Notes: generated from the sequence alone by a model not told the origin. A stretch of DNA of 64,000 nt from Torreya grandis (GCA_037957365.1 JARHVA010000349.1:5008501-5072500); one strand, 5' to 3'; positions 1-11,431 are shown, counted from the stretch's first letter. Numbers and translations are program-made.

Positions 1-1639
1 ATGGATGCTTAAAATAATGACCTATAACAACCAATAGTGAATAACAACCTTATAATAGAGGGGAAAACCCCTATTTATACATTTTCAATCCTTCCCAAAT
101 CTGGGACTAATGGGTTGTAATTATGCAAAAACTACATAGCAAACTTTTTTAGTCCCATCAAGATGCTCCCAATTGGAAAATGCCTTTTTTTGTGCCTAAG
201 ATTTTCATCCATTTACAATAAATCATTGTTATAACTACCTATACAAAGAATTACGAGGACTCAAAACTACGTATAGATGTTCTTGACTGCTTGCTTGCAT
301 AGCTAGAGGAAAAAAAAATTGAGGATCTAAATAGACATTATCCTCATGTCAAACCATCTAAAGATGCCCCTTTACATCTAATTAAAAGGTGAATTACATG
401 GTAGAGGATGAACAAACTTGTTACTATGTGTAACCACCTAAATATGCCAATGAATGATTTCTTACACATCTAGAACTTCTTGGAGAATTACCTTTCTTTT
501 TTATGCATGCCAACGAATATCTTATTCTTGTAATGATGACTCAAGAATGATATAGTTGTGACATAAAATAGAAAATGATCCATGATCATGATTGGAAATA
601 TTCATTATAGAATGGCTCGTGGACCTTCTATGCTTTGACTCATTTCCTGACCAAGAAAGAGCCATCAAGTTTAAATTTTAGACCAAAGCTTGCCACATAC
701 TAACATTTGGCATGCCACATCAGATCCAACTAGGCATCCATGGGCTCTAATAATGAATAAGTTTATTAATTATATCTAATATAGACACTTGTCATTTCCT
801 CTTACAATCTAAGCCCTTTGAAAAATCTATCTTGGCTTGCATTGTTGGATTTACTTCACTCAAGCAAATATGTAATGTTGATTTTGATTTAAAGGATTGA
901 ATGCCATTAGCTACCTACATGTCTTATACTGAAATGGTACCACTTGGTAGCTCTATAGGTTTTATGTATCCTAATCTATCAATCCTATTGGGATAACACA
1001 CTTTTTTTGAGTGGTGGTCCTGCATTTATTCTAGGCTTTTTTTAAAAGTCTTGACTTAATGCATGCCATAGATTAGATTATGTACAATTGAATGCATACC
1101 ATCGATCTCTAGGAATATGCTTGATCTTTAGCCTATGATCATGTATTAACCTTTCAAATGTTCCCTTATGCCATTATATCTAGCTAGGATGAGCAAATGC
1201 AATCCATCATATCATGATCTAAGGGGTGGGGCATCATTAGATATTGCCTATTTTTGGCCTTGAGGATGTGCCACTTGGCAACCTTATGGGATTCTTGTGT
1301 TCCCTGGACTATGCAACTTTGATCACACATTTTAAAATCATCATGTTCCATACAATTTAATGTCATTATATCTACCTCTATTTGAACTTCATGCATCTAA
1401 AATTGATGCTCACATGACTGTCCTAGGACATTTGAATCCTAATGGCTACCTAGTGTGGCTTAAATTTAACATACATGTGCCTATCAAAAGACATCCATGA
1501 GACCATCATTTTCATAATTTAGAAATTTATTTAGGTAGTTTGTTTCATAATAATTTGGTCAATGGGATCTTTGTCTTTGACATTCCTATTTGCTTATCAG
1601 GCCTTTTGTCTTTAGCTTCTCTATCTTCAACTTTTCTTT
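1..1639. other. Anonymous AT-rich DNA, no gene seen
   Basis: No open frame here has recognisable protein features. The short frames are broken by stops at the rate expected of AT-rich non-coding DNA. No LTR ends, tRNA-like sequence or tandem array was recognised. It may be decayed transposon sequence, but nothing in it identifies a family. Confidence 0.5.
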
Positions 1640-2830
1640 ATCCTTAGCACTTCTACTTTGGGTTTTCCTTCAACACAATTTTCCCTCAACAATTATTTTG
1701 GGAATTATATTAGGATAATTATTTTGGAATAAATTTCTAAGGTAATTTACCTGAATGATTTTGACTTCACACTTTTCCTGTAAGAATTGAGCTTTATCAG
1801 ACCTTTTACATGGGTAAGATGCCCAAAAGAATTTGGTCTTTGGTTTTTCACCTTCATTAGAATAATTATTTCAGAAAAAAATTCCAAAATAATTTACCCA
1901 AAAATATTTTACTTCTACACTTTGTCAAATGAATTTGACCTTAACTCCTTTTGTCTTCATCAAGACAATTGTTTCGGACATTTTATCCAAAACAATTTTC
2001 CTATAGAAATTAAACTTGGTACTTTTACTAAATAAATGTAATTCATTTAGACTTTTTACATAGGCAAAATGCCTGAAGGAAATAAGAATTTTTATTTGCA
2101 ACAAATTTATCAAAAGTACCCTTTGGCCATTTCCCTTCAGCTTTTATAATGGTCCTTTATATCTCTTGAATGTTTCTTTCAGACCTCTTGAAGGTGCCCT
2201 TCGATAATTTTACAAGGGAAAAATTCTTGAAAGAATTGATCCTTTGGGGATTTTGGAAAGGAAAAATGACCCTTCTAAAAGTGCCCTTTGAAAATTTTAC
2301 AAGGGCAAGATATTTAAAGGAAATGACCTTTTAGAGATTCTACAAAGGCAAAATGACCCTTCAAACTTTGTATAGACACTTTAGCCAAAATAAATAAGTC
2401 CTTACATTTATTTCAAGATTTTTGCATAGGAAAAATTCCCAAAGGGTAAGTGCCCTTTGAAATTTTTTCCATGGATAAAAAGTATGAAAAAAATAAGAAT
2501 TTTCACCTTTTTTGAGACAAAGGAATTTTTCAGATTTCTTTTGGGGGAAAAAATCCCAAAGGGCAAGTGCCCTTGAAACTTTTTACTTCAGAAAAAAAGT
2601 ATGAAATAAATGACCCTTTGGATTTTTTGTGAAATAATTAGCCCAATTCAAAATAAGACATTGAATTCCTTCAGACTTTTTGTATAATATAAAATGTATA
2701 ATAGAAATAAGGCTTCAAACTTTGTGTCTGAGACAAAAATCCTGAAGACCTATTTTCATCGAATATTGTGTTCATTCAAAATGCCCAAAAAATTTGAAGG
2801 GAATGAGACATTCACCAAACAAAGACCAGA
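1640..2830. repeat. Degenerate tandem array with hairpin-forming units
   Basis: Variants of a block reading roughly AGACTTTTTACATGGGCAA followed by ATGCCYRAAGGAAATAAG recur near 1797, 2049, 2188 and 2669. Related units near 2195, 2280, 2446 and 2556 contain TGCCCTT close to AAGGGCA or AAGGGTA. At about 2556-2573, AAGGGCA-AG-TGCCCTT is a perfect short hairpin, and TGCCCTT...CAAGGGCA near 2282-2307 is another. The units are diverged and spaced irregularly, so this is an old array and not a fresh satellite. The small frames crossing it are accidental. No family name can be given. Confidence 0.5.
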
Positions 2831-4259
2831 TTAAGACTAGACATTTTTTACATTAACTTGACCTCCTAAAGGAACACTTAGAGATGGAAGTTAGGATAAG
2901 GACATAGTCATTTACACTTGACAATGGCCTAATTAATTTAGTAAAAATTTTGGGCACTAACGCATACTATACAAACCAACCCAAACAGAGTCATGATTTT
3001 GTAGTGGGAGGTTAGATATGTCAAATGGTGAAGAAAATAGTATTTTTCAATGCCATAGAAGCTCAAAACCATTTTATATCTCTTTCAACCTCATTGGTAG
3101 GTTTAGAGGACTCCGCGGGTTCATGCTCATATCATATAGAGGAGAGAGTGTGGGTGCTTAAGCTCATCACCAGAGGAAGTAAACTCAAGTAGCTTCCATA
3201 CATGGGTATTTTTTTGGGGATTGGTCTCCTATTATTTATGAACATTCCTTAAAAATTTAAGGAATCCATATGCCCCTCTCATTTGCATAAGCCCATTTGA
3301 ACTATACAATATTCAAATAATTTTACCTTATCTACTCAGACTAATCATGGATGTTATTTCCTTGAGTCTTAAGTAGTCCTTCCATAATAAGCTCAACACT
3401 TGAATCACATGTGTGAGTTCACATGGCTAGAAAATCTTCATGACTAGCTCTTATGTATAGTCTTCAAATGTGGTCATGCAAAGGAAAGAATTTTGATGCC
3501 TTCATCAGAGATTATAGATAAGGTTAAAGAGTTTTTAGAAGTGTTTTCATAGGTTATAGATAGGTGGATATATCCATTGGGTTTGTATAGGTAGGTTCCT
3601 TAGGATCTATTCCACATCACTTTTATACTCCTACAATTGTACTATTTTTCCACTATCATTACACTATATTCCTCCATATTTTCATACATCACACTCCTTA
3701 TGACTCTCCACTATCATCCCACTCTATTCATACACCCTTCATTCCAAGGTTAGATCATTCCAAGGTGAAATCCACCCACCATTAAAATCATTAAGGTTAA
3801 TGAAATCATTGGGTATTGAACCTACAAAGCCATATAGTGGGATAAGAACACACATGTGCATCTAAAACCATCCTTTTTAGGACTATTATAGTAGGGTCCC
3901 AAGAGACACTAGGTAGACTATTTGAGGTATGATGACTAGTATGAGTATCATGGAATGTGAATTCTAAAAGTATTGAATGGTTATATGAGATCCTCATACC
4001 AAAAATTTACAAACACTAAATAGGTCACCTCCATCCTATACAAGCTTGGTAATAAAGCCCTATAGTTAGTCATAATGGAAAGTGGTTACATGTGGCATCA
4101 TTGGTCTATATCAGTGTCTCCATCTCACAAGGGATAAGAAGGAAATGTTAATAAAAGTAATATGATTGAGGTTTAGATCATTTGAGAATGTAACCTAGTC
4201 TTTATCACCAATGATAAAGTCATAGTAACATTACACAGGCTTAGAACTACATAAGTATG
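2831..4259. other. Anonymous AT-rich DNA, nothing recognised
   Basis: No coding region, LTR boundary, microsatellite or RNA gene could be supported. The segment lies left of a dispersed repeat copy and may be its further decayed continuation. Confidence 0.4.
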
Positions 4260-5441
4260 GGTAGACATGAAACTTAAGCTTGAGTAGAGGGTAAGATATA
4301 CAAAGAAAGGAATGATGGAAGACCATAATCTAAGCCTAATGATAAATTTAATAATATGATAAAAATAATCATTGTCTCAAATGATTCAAGAGATAATGTT
4401 AAAGTCTATACTCAAGACATTCACACTTAAACACACAGTCTGTAGGCAATTTGGAGCTAGTTTGAGCTAAAATTATGATTTGAGACCTATTTAGGCATGG
4501 ATAGATATTTAAAATAATTAAAAATGATCATCATGACCCATTAAATTCATTCATATGTTTAATTAGGAATCAAAAATAGTGGTTATACCCACTATTTTGT
4601 CTTAGACCAAGGCTTGTCTGTTATGGTTAGTGAATTAAAAGGTGCACCATGCTATATAAAGGTTTGTAGACAATATGGAAACCCATAGAAGGTATTATTT
4701 TATTAAATAATGATGTTTTAATATTAATAAACCCCATATAAGTGTTTAAAACCCATAATTTCACTCAATATCCTGAGAGATGGGCTAACATAGTCGAGCA
4801 GATAAGCTTGCACATAGACCCTAGTGCTATCTGGAGGTTAATTCAAGCTATTATATGTAGTTGAATGGAAAATGTAATATGTATGAGGGTTTTTAATACC
4901 TAAAAATAAGGTTTCAAGTTCCAAGAGGTGATTAAGTTGGTTCAAGTGCCTTTAAACCTTGCTCAAGCCATTTTAACTACACATAATTAGTTTAAGGACC
5001 ATCTTCATATGCTCACCTACTCTACCACATGCATGCTCAATGCCCAAGATATTAGGGAATTTTAAGTGTACATATGGAATAAATATCCATGGAATATTTA
5101 TTTGAAGTTAAGGGATAGGTTCTATAAATGAATGTTAAGAACATAGTCACTCAAAACTTCCCACAAATAACCCTAACCTCATCTTTTAATTCTCATATCT
5201 ATAAGCACCCTATGCATGGGAACCTAGCTCATTCATGAGAGATGAACATGTAAATTACCTAAACATCAATGGAATTTAGTCCAATTTTGGATGTTCATAC
5301 TCTATGAATCATTTTTAATATGGTAGATGTCTCAAACCCTACACAAACCCTAAAAATGACTCGATGGTGGAGTTAGTCTCAAAACCCATCTAGATGAGAT
5401 AATTTATCCATGAAATGAACTTTAAGGTCCCTAGACGTCAT
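4260..5441 (+). repeat. Dispersed repeat, copy 1 (interrupted by the Gypsy insertion)
   Basis: Read forward, 4440-4680 and about 5090-5390 align with the reverse complement of about 28290-28020 and 27640-27300. Shared landmarks include TACCCACTATTTTGTCT next to ACCAAGGCTTGTCT (4585-4620 against 28120-28085), and a GGTGCACC box downstream. A third, more diverged copy in the same orientation lies at about 14550-15290. The copies are clearly homologous by eye but carry many substitutions and small indels. No coding content was recognised. It could be part of an LTR or of a LARD-type element; no termini were found. Confidence 0.55.
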
Positions 5442-5446
5442 CTAAG
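5442..5446. repeat. Target site duplication CTAAG, left copy
   Basis: CTAAG immediately precedes the TGTAGACACC start of the 5' LTR and is repeated exactly after the 3' LTR at 14492-14496. A 5-bp duplication is the normal integrase footprint of LTR retrotransposons, and its intactness shows the element has not recombined. Confidence 0.92.
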
Positions 5447-5606
5447 TGTAGACACCAAAATCGTGTCAACTCCCCTGGTCATCCCCCGTCTTATTCTTCT
5501 TCGCCTATTTAACTCTTGTCGATCACTTTTTCTACCAGCCTTGGCCCTGGCAGCATGTAAAAATGAGCACAGAGCTAAAGCTAGACTCTATCCCCATTGT
5601 GCATCT

Positions 5607-5690
5607 GCCGACGACGGTCGTTACCTGGCCGATGTCACCGACATCAGTCACTTATCAACCGACGTCGGCAATCCTACTGACGTCGGTCAC
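5607..5690. repeat. Palindrome cluster 1 in the 5' LTR (CCGACGTCGG type)
   Basis: Five to six variants of a 10-bp palindrome, best CCGACGTCGG, lie within about 85 bp, separated by short GTCAC/TACC spacers. The matching cluster in the 3' LTR is at about 13360-13443. Differences between the LTRs fall mostly at CpG positions and are transitions, as expected from methylation. The sites could bind a dimeric protein or form a hairpin; function is unknown. Confidence 0.7.
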
Positions 5691-5982
5691 CTTTCCATTA
5701 TCCGTTATCAGTTATCATTCGGTTCCCAATCGGTTTCCCGAACAGTTATCGAACCGTCTCTCAAACCGTCCCTTGCCTTCATCAGCATCCGCCAATCGAT
5801 CAATCAATTAATCAATTAATCAATCAATCAATCCATCAAGCCCAAACTCTGACATTCATAGACTCTTGCAATCAACACTCTCGCGATTAACCAACTCCGG
5901 CATCAACCAATCTATGTTCGCTTCAATCCGGTACTGCATAGACAACTTCAACAACGTCAATCATGTCTTTGCACTGTGACAG

Positions 5983-6672
5983 GTAAGTATTCTCATCTGT
6001 TTATTTTTCTCTTTGGTTATTGCTTGCTTGCTATTTCCATACTCTATATTCTATCCAGACTTGTCCTTCGGCAAAACCCTAGAGCCTGTTTAGACTCGAC
6101 CTTATCTTGACTAGATCCTGTCCAAAACCCTGCCCATAACCTATCCAAAACCTTGCCTAGACTCTGCCCTGACTTTGTCTCGACTCCATCAGATCCTATC
6201 CCGACCCTGTCAAGACCCTATCCCAACTCTGTCAGACCTTCTGCAACTCGTCCAGACTCTGTCCAGAACCTGCCCTGACCAACGCCGGTCACTACCCCGA
6301 CCGACGCTGGCAGTTTGACTGACACCGGCACATTCCCTGACCGACGCTGGCACCACAGAGACTGACACCGACGACTGTGTAGAACATTTTACTTCATTAT
6401 CAGGTATGCATTTTATTTTCTATCCTTTATTTCTCTCATTTTATCTTTTATATCTACTTCAGTCCAATATTTTGCACTTTTTTTATCAGTGGGTTGATAT
6501 CCTTCTAGGAAGTCTTCGTACTTCTGGGATCGGGCGTTTGCCTGACAGCCCACCATATCCTTTGACTAACATTTTTCTGTGTTTCAGCCTTTCTTCTTCG
6601 CAGGTGTCATTCCTCCACAGCCAAAGAGGAGAATCTTCCAACGTCTGATTTCGGTGCGCATATCTTTATCAG
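5983..6672 (+). promoter_or_regulatory. Splice-site-like signals in the LTR leader
   Basis: A near-consensus plant donor, CAG|GTAAGTATT, lies at 5980-5991. It is followed by T-rich sequence and possible acceptors at 6403 (ATTATCAG), 6489 (TTTTATCAG), 6587 (CTGTGTTTCAG), 6603 (CTTCGCAG) and 6672 (TTTATCAG). Some acceptors are themselves followed by donor-like GTATGC or GTACTT. The same signals persist in the 3' LTR (GTAAGT at 13726). Whether they are used is not known; leader splicing of the element RNA is one reading. Confidence 0.4.
6281..6375. repeat. Palindrome cluster 2 in the 5' LTR
   Basis: Repeated blocks of the form GACCGACGCTGGCA and GACTGACACCGGCA lie about 28 bp apart, related to the CCGACGTCGG palindromes of cluster 1. 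The 3' LTR counterpart (about 14021-14118) has the variants CGACGTCGGCAC and CGATGTCGGCAC, closer to the perfect palindrome. They precede the ATTATCAG acceptor-like site. Confidence 0.65.
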
Positions 6673-6751
6673 GTACTTCTAGCCTTGACCATTTCTTTTA
6701 GTTTCTTATTTCTTCTTTGAATGTAGAAAGCAATTTTGCATAGAAACATTC

Positions 6752-6770
6752 TGGCACGCCCGATGGGACC
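6752..6770 (+). other. Primer binding site of the Gypsy element
   Basis: TGGCACGCCCGATGGGACC begins three bases after the LTR end. A TGG start pairs with the CCA of a tRNA 3' end, and TGGCACGCCCRRTGGGAC is a form seen in plant Ty3/Gypsy elements. The exact tRNA was not determined. Confidence 0.85.
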
Positions 6771-7553
6771 CTAGGGCCCTCCTTGGGTTCTTTCTTTCTT
6801 TCTTTCGTTCATTTAGGTGCATTAGGTTCCTTCCTTTTCACATCCTCTCGTCTCTTCTTAATGACATCATAAGCAGGACTAAAACAAACTTTTCTTTTCT
6901 TTCTTGCACTTCTAGACTAGCTAAAACTCATATTCTTTGACTCTTTCTCCATTCATCTTCATACGAACAAACATTTCAACTTGGACATTAAAACACTTTG
7001 CATTCATTTCTGTTTGCCTGCATCTCTTAGACCACACATAGTAATTAAACTGCATATTGAATTAATCTAGATCACTTGATGTTACACGACCAAACCACCT
7101 ACACAAAACAAACATTTTAACTTACCTGAGACAAGGCCCGACTAGGATTTCATCCCCCAGTGGATACCTTACCCGTCACAGTGACCCTACTTGGATTTCA
7201 TCACCAAGGGGAAAGCCCACTCCGTTCTCTGGTGGAGTATAATCTCTAGGGGAGGTATATTTTGGCTAAGCAAAACCAGCTAACCACTGGAATCGTGAAG
7301 TGAGGGGAGCTTGCTCCTTAGCACCAGGCCACGTACCAGACCTAACACAGACTTCTTGAGCACCATAACTGACCCGAAACCATCCATAGACTTCTTCTAG
7401 GACCCGACTCAAAGCCAATCTTCCTCTACACACATTTTAAGGCATAAGCCACTATAATCCTAAAAAATTTTACTTCTAGGGTTTTAGGATCTGTTTGTGT
7501 CTTCATCTTTTTAGTTCTTATCTCCTTGTTTGAGCGTGTGAGGATGTTCTCTC
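6771..7553 (+). other. Untranslated leader of the Gypsy element
   Basis: About 780 bp between the PBS and the first gag-like frame, with no sustained frame. It includes a short TTTC run near 6790-6810 and the mixed sequence typical of retrotransposon leaders. A packaging signal would be expected here on general grounds but cannot be pointed to. Confidence 0.5.
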
Positions 7554-10500
7554 TTGCCTTTTATGGTTTTGACATGCAGTCAAACCAAGACCCTTTTTTT
7601 TGACAACTCTAGCCGTCAACTGCTTTCGTCTACCCCATCTCTAACCCGTCCTATCATGAAGTTCCACTCAGAGACTGAAAGAACTCCTACAGGACCAACC
7701 CTAACCCCGACTCAAATTCCCATCATCCCTGAAGGGGACCAAGATTTCAAAAAATTCTTGGACCTCAATACCATAGCCCTTCATAACTATCTCACGAGAA
7801 ATCCAATGCGAGACCTTTCGGGTGACATGGCGATGACATCGACACCATTCATCATCCACCCCTTTTTAACTCAGCCTTTCGCTTCAACCGTTAACTCAAC
7901 CATGGCCAATATGGAAAGTTTGGCCTCTTCATCTAGACCGACCTCCATCGGGGTTTCGTTACCCCCTCAATCACCTGCAATTCAACCAAGTTCTACATTG
8001 TATCAGAACTTGATTGTTTCGACCCCTTACACTCTTGCGCCCACAAATGTAGGAGTGCCAACCTATCCCTCTACCAGTGCTACTATTCAACCACCTTTGG
8101 TGGTGCCTAGTCAACTTATACCTTTGACCTTCATGACGCAACCACCCTTAACCTCTACTTCTGCCCCTGCGACTAGTCATCCGTATGTTGCATCCTTATT
8201 GGTACAACTGACTACGTCGTATACCTCCTCTAGCCTCTTTCAAGTGCCTTACAACTTAGGGGGTGCTCCGTCCACCAATCTGTTAGCAGACGTCATCAAG
8301 ATGCTGATGGATAAAATGTCCAGCTATCTCTGGTTCAAGTAATGTCTTTTCATATGACCAGATTTACAATGAGCCCATTCATCCTTCTGTCCCTATCCGA
8401 CCATACCCAAACCATTGGGAACTTCCTAAATTTACTTGCTTTCAGAGTAAGGAAGACCCACAACAACATCTACGGGCATTCAGACATGCCTGTTATCTTA
8501 TTTCCCACGATGATGCGTTACTTTTACGCACGTTTCCTATGTCTCTTTCTGGCCCTACCCTTGACTGGTATAATTCTCTTACCAGACATTCTATCTTTTC
8601 ATTCATTCAACTCGCTCAATTATTCGTTGACCATTTCTCAATCAATATCACTAAACAAGTCTCGATCACAGACCTTTACTCCATTAGGCAATTTGACGAT
8701 GAATCAGTAGTTGATTTCGTCACCCGTTAGAGAGGCTTGATTAACCAGCTCTCTTTCTCCTTGCCTCAACCCGAGCTCATTGAGCTCTTTTCCCGAGCAT
8801 GTGTCAGTCACATCTCATCTACCTTGCAGGTTCAAACATTCCACACTTTCGACGAGGCCTTCACCATGGCCCGAAAGCTTGAACTCTGTGCTATTGAAGA
8901 AGATAAGGTCAAATTGTGTAACACTAACACAAGAACCAATGACCATTCTTCTTCCAGACCTTCTTCTACCCACTCTCAATCTAAGGGGTCGGTAAACAGT
9001 GTCATCTTTAGACCATCATCTTCAATAATAACTAACCGACCAGCATCTTCAACATTAAACTACATCAATAAACATTTTCAACGTCAATCCATACAGCGTC
9101 AATTCACTCCAATTGGAGAGTCATATGCCTCTGTCTTGGATAAACTCATCAAGTAGGGGGTCCTCAATCTCCCTTCAATCCAACCACATCAATTCGACCC
9201 CTCAACACCTATCCCTGCATGGTACAGGGAGAACCACTTTTATAACTATCACCGTGTCAAAGGCCATGATACGGATCACTGTCAAACTTTTAAAAACCTC
9301 ATCCAAGACATGCTAGACAAGGGCGATCTTATCTTAGATAACCCAAATGCATCGCCCAACCAAAACCTCGACATCTTCAAACAACCTTTTCCTAATCACC
9401 CACCTACTCAAGACAACATCCAAACCATGATCAATGACCCTCAAGACCATGATATACACACTGTCAACACTATCTTACCTCTTGTCCCTGACCAACCTTC
9501 TTCACAAGATGAAAGACTCTCTTCTCCTATTAGTCCTTCATCGACCTCTCTCATACTGGAGGACGCCTTGACCACACCTACGCCATTAGCCCTATCTTCA
9601 TCTGCAGACCCTACCTCGCCTATTCCTCAAGCACACATAGAAGGCACGATCATCCCTACCATCTGCCCACTTGAGGAGCCACCCTCTCCTATTTCTTCTC
9701 CACCAAGAGAAGACCCTATCCCTTCGCCCATTTCAATTGAGGAAGACCCAGTCATGGTTTCCTCTTGCCCTTTGCCTGAGATTGTTACATCTCACTCACC
9801 TCCGTCCACATCTAAACCCAAACCCGTATCTAACCTCGCCTCGCACAATAGTGGCCCTCAACTCAAACCCACGAAGACCACTAGACCACACCAGAGGACT
9901 CCTCCCCCACCTTCGTCATTACCTTCAATCCTAGGCCCACATCCATCCACTTTAATTGGAGTGCTTCCTACTCCCATCCTTCACAGAGGCACGTCGCCTC
10001 CATTAATATATCAACCTATCAAACATATATCTTCTCTAAATCATCGACCAACATCTCTTACACCTCTCAAACCAACGTCATCAACCCTCACTACAATAAA
10101 ATATCCAAACTCGTTAGCAGGTTCTTATACCTTGCTGTTACGGCACTTGTTGCAGTCATCTCGCCTCAACCTTCCACCTCTCAAACCATATCAATCTCTC
10201 AGACCTAAACCACCTTGGTTCAATGACACTCGTATTTGTGCGTATCATCGCATGCCTGGACATGACAAAGAGCATTGTTGTGCCCTCAAGGTCACCATTC
10301 ACCAATGTCTGGGAAATGACACCTCTCTTCTTGACCACGTTATCAAGCCTTCAACACCGCCCCTCTCATCAACTCTCGGATCAAGACCCTCTTGGTTCGA
10401 CAACTCTAAATACTGTCACTATCATCATACTCTGGGACATGACACTGGGCATTGTTGCGCTCTTAAAGTTGTCATTCGTCACCACTGGAGAAAGGATTCC

Positions 10501-11055
10501 CTTCTCATCAAGGATCCTCTTGACCACCTCTTTACCAAATCATCAACACCAACCCATGCCTCTCCAACCTCATCACCTAAATTAGGATCTCCACGCTAGG
10601 TTCTGGTTCCTTTGTCACCTTTAACCCCCTTATTCAACATCAACATAGTCCATCTGACCACTAAACCTCAACCGACCTTAACCAATCCGTCAAACATTCT
10701 CCCTAGCCGCTGGGGGAATTTAACCTTCATTCAAACCTCGACCAATTTTTCAACACAGTCTCAACCACATATCAATCACTCTTTCAACTTAGCCTCAACC
10801 AGACTAGCAACCAAACATTTAACCCAACCTCAACCAAGCATTCGACCCAACCAAAGACCAAATACCAACCAATCAACCCTCGACCAACCATTGACCAACC
10901 ATCAAATGACCAAATCTCAACCAAACATTGACCAACCTTTTTATCCACACATTGAACCAGTCTCGATCAATCAACGACCATATCAGTCAACTCCACATCC
11001 ACCATCAACATCTGACCAATCTGGAAAGAGCCAAATGGGGCAAGTCTGCTCCTAA
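7554..11055 (+). pseudogene. gag: Broken Gypsy gag: capsid, three CYH knuckles, Pro-rich linker
   Basis: An N-terminal Ser/Thr/Pro-rich part runs from ATG 7554 to 8342 in one frame. A one-base shift near 8300-8341 then leads into a second frame that continues to 11055, interrupted by TAG at 8728, 9154 and 10597. The capsid part (about 8400-8900) contains ELPKFTCFQSKEDPQQHLRA, DWYNSL, FVDHFSINITKQVSITDLY and DFVTR, matching the retrotransposon gag family (Pfam Retrotrans_gag, PF03732). The TAG at 8728 sits where relatives usually have Trp, i.e. TGG to TAG. Knuckle 1 (9241-9282) has lost its first Cys (Tyr). A Pro/Ser/Thr-rich stretch of about 300 residues follows, then two intact CxYHxxxGHDxxHC units at 10237-10278 and 10414-10455. 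The end (10612-11055) is Thr/Asn/Gln/Pro-rich, derived from ACCAACC-type repeats. Gag would form the particle and bind element RNA. It is not functional as it stands. Confidence 0.82.
10237..10455 (+). other. Duplicated zinc-knuckle-like units in Gypsy gag
   Basis: Two copies of CxYHxxxGHDxxHCCALK start exactly 177 bp apart (10237 and 10414). Each is preceded by a PxWF(N/D) box: CAYHRMPGHDKEHC with PPWFNDTRI, and CHYHHTLGHDTGHC with PSWFDNSKY. The potential ligands C-H-H-C are intact in both. Most related gags that I know of have one such unit; here there are three counting the degraded one at 9241. The repeat of flanking sequence indicates an internal tandem duplication of about 59 codons. 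Confidence 0.75.
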
Positions 11056-11179
11056 TTGGCTCAGACCTTTTATTATCATGCACAAGTATGGATCAGGGAC
11101 TTATTGTCTATCTTATCTTGATGGACGCCCAGAACCTGAGCCTCTTAATGCGTTGCATCTGCGACCATTCTACTGTTAG
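11042..11179 (+). pseudogene. pol: C-terminal remnant of pol (end of integrase region)
   Basis: In the frame offset by one from gag, 11042-11176 reads KSAPNWLRPFIIMHKYGSG, continues through LDGRPEPEPLNALHL and ends FYC plus TAG at 11177. This pattern (PNW..P..., Y-G-G-Y-L...DG, then N..HL..FY at the stop) is the usual last segment of plant Gypsy pol, after the integrase C-terminal domain. Nothing upstream of residue K (11042) resembles integrase, RNase H, reverse transcriptase or protease, so several kilobases of pol have been deleted with the end retained. The junction lies in the ACCAACC-repeat region, which may have mediated the deletion. The family match is from memory of the motif and could not be checked by search. 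Confidence 0.68.
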
Positions 11180-11431
11180 TCAAGTATTCATCCACTTGAC
11201 ACTTAACTTGAGCTCATCCCTTGAGCAATCCCCATCCTCTTAATCCTACTTCCTTTCAACCCTATTCCTCTTAACAATTCCTATAACCCTTTTATGCTGT
11301 ATGGATGCTTTGTCCTCATAAAAGGGAGCCCTTGATCTTCTATAATCTTGTCCACGACTCACATTTCTATCAAAACAAATCAAGATGTCACAATATCCAT
11401 GGTCACTATATCAATATCAAAATCAAAAAGT

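Larger units (their letters stand above)
5447..6748 (+). repeat. 5' LTR of the Gypsy element (1302 bp)
   Basis: It begins TGTAGACACCAAAATCG and ends GCATAGAAACA, and matches 13200-14491 throughout. In order it holds a CTATTTAACT element near 5507, a cluster of CCGACGTCGG-like palindromes (5607-5690), an ATCA/ATCAATTA tetranucleotide run (about 5793-5840), and a strong splice-donor-like CAGGTAAGTATT (GT at 5983). Then come a degenerate CCTGTCC/GACTCTG tandem stretch (about 6090-6280), a second palindrome cluster (6281-6375) and several CAG acceptor-like sites. The 5' copy has a longer ATCA run than the 3' copy. Small open frames across the LTR, one starting upstream at 5415, cross the element boundary and are not genes. 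Confidence 0.92.

Noticed and set aside
5415..5819. 134-codon open frame on the plus strand
   Set aside because: It starts upstream of the LTR boundary at 5447 and runs into LTR sequence, ending in the ATCA repeat. The partner LTR gives a different frame (13057-13464). It is chance coding across an insertion edge.
6406..6648. 80-codon open frame in the 5' LTR, repeated at 14149-14391
   Set aside because: Present in both LTRs only because the LTRs are copies. It spans splice-like signals and pyrimidine-rich DNA and shows no protein family features.
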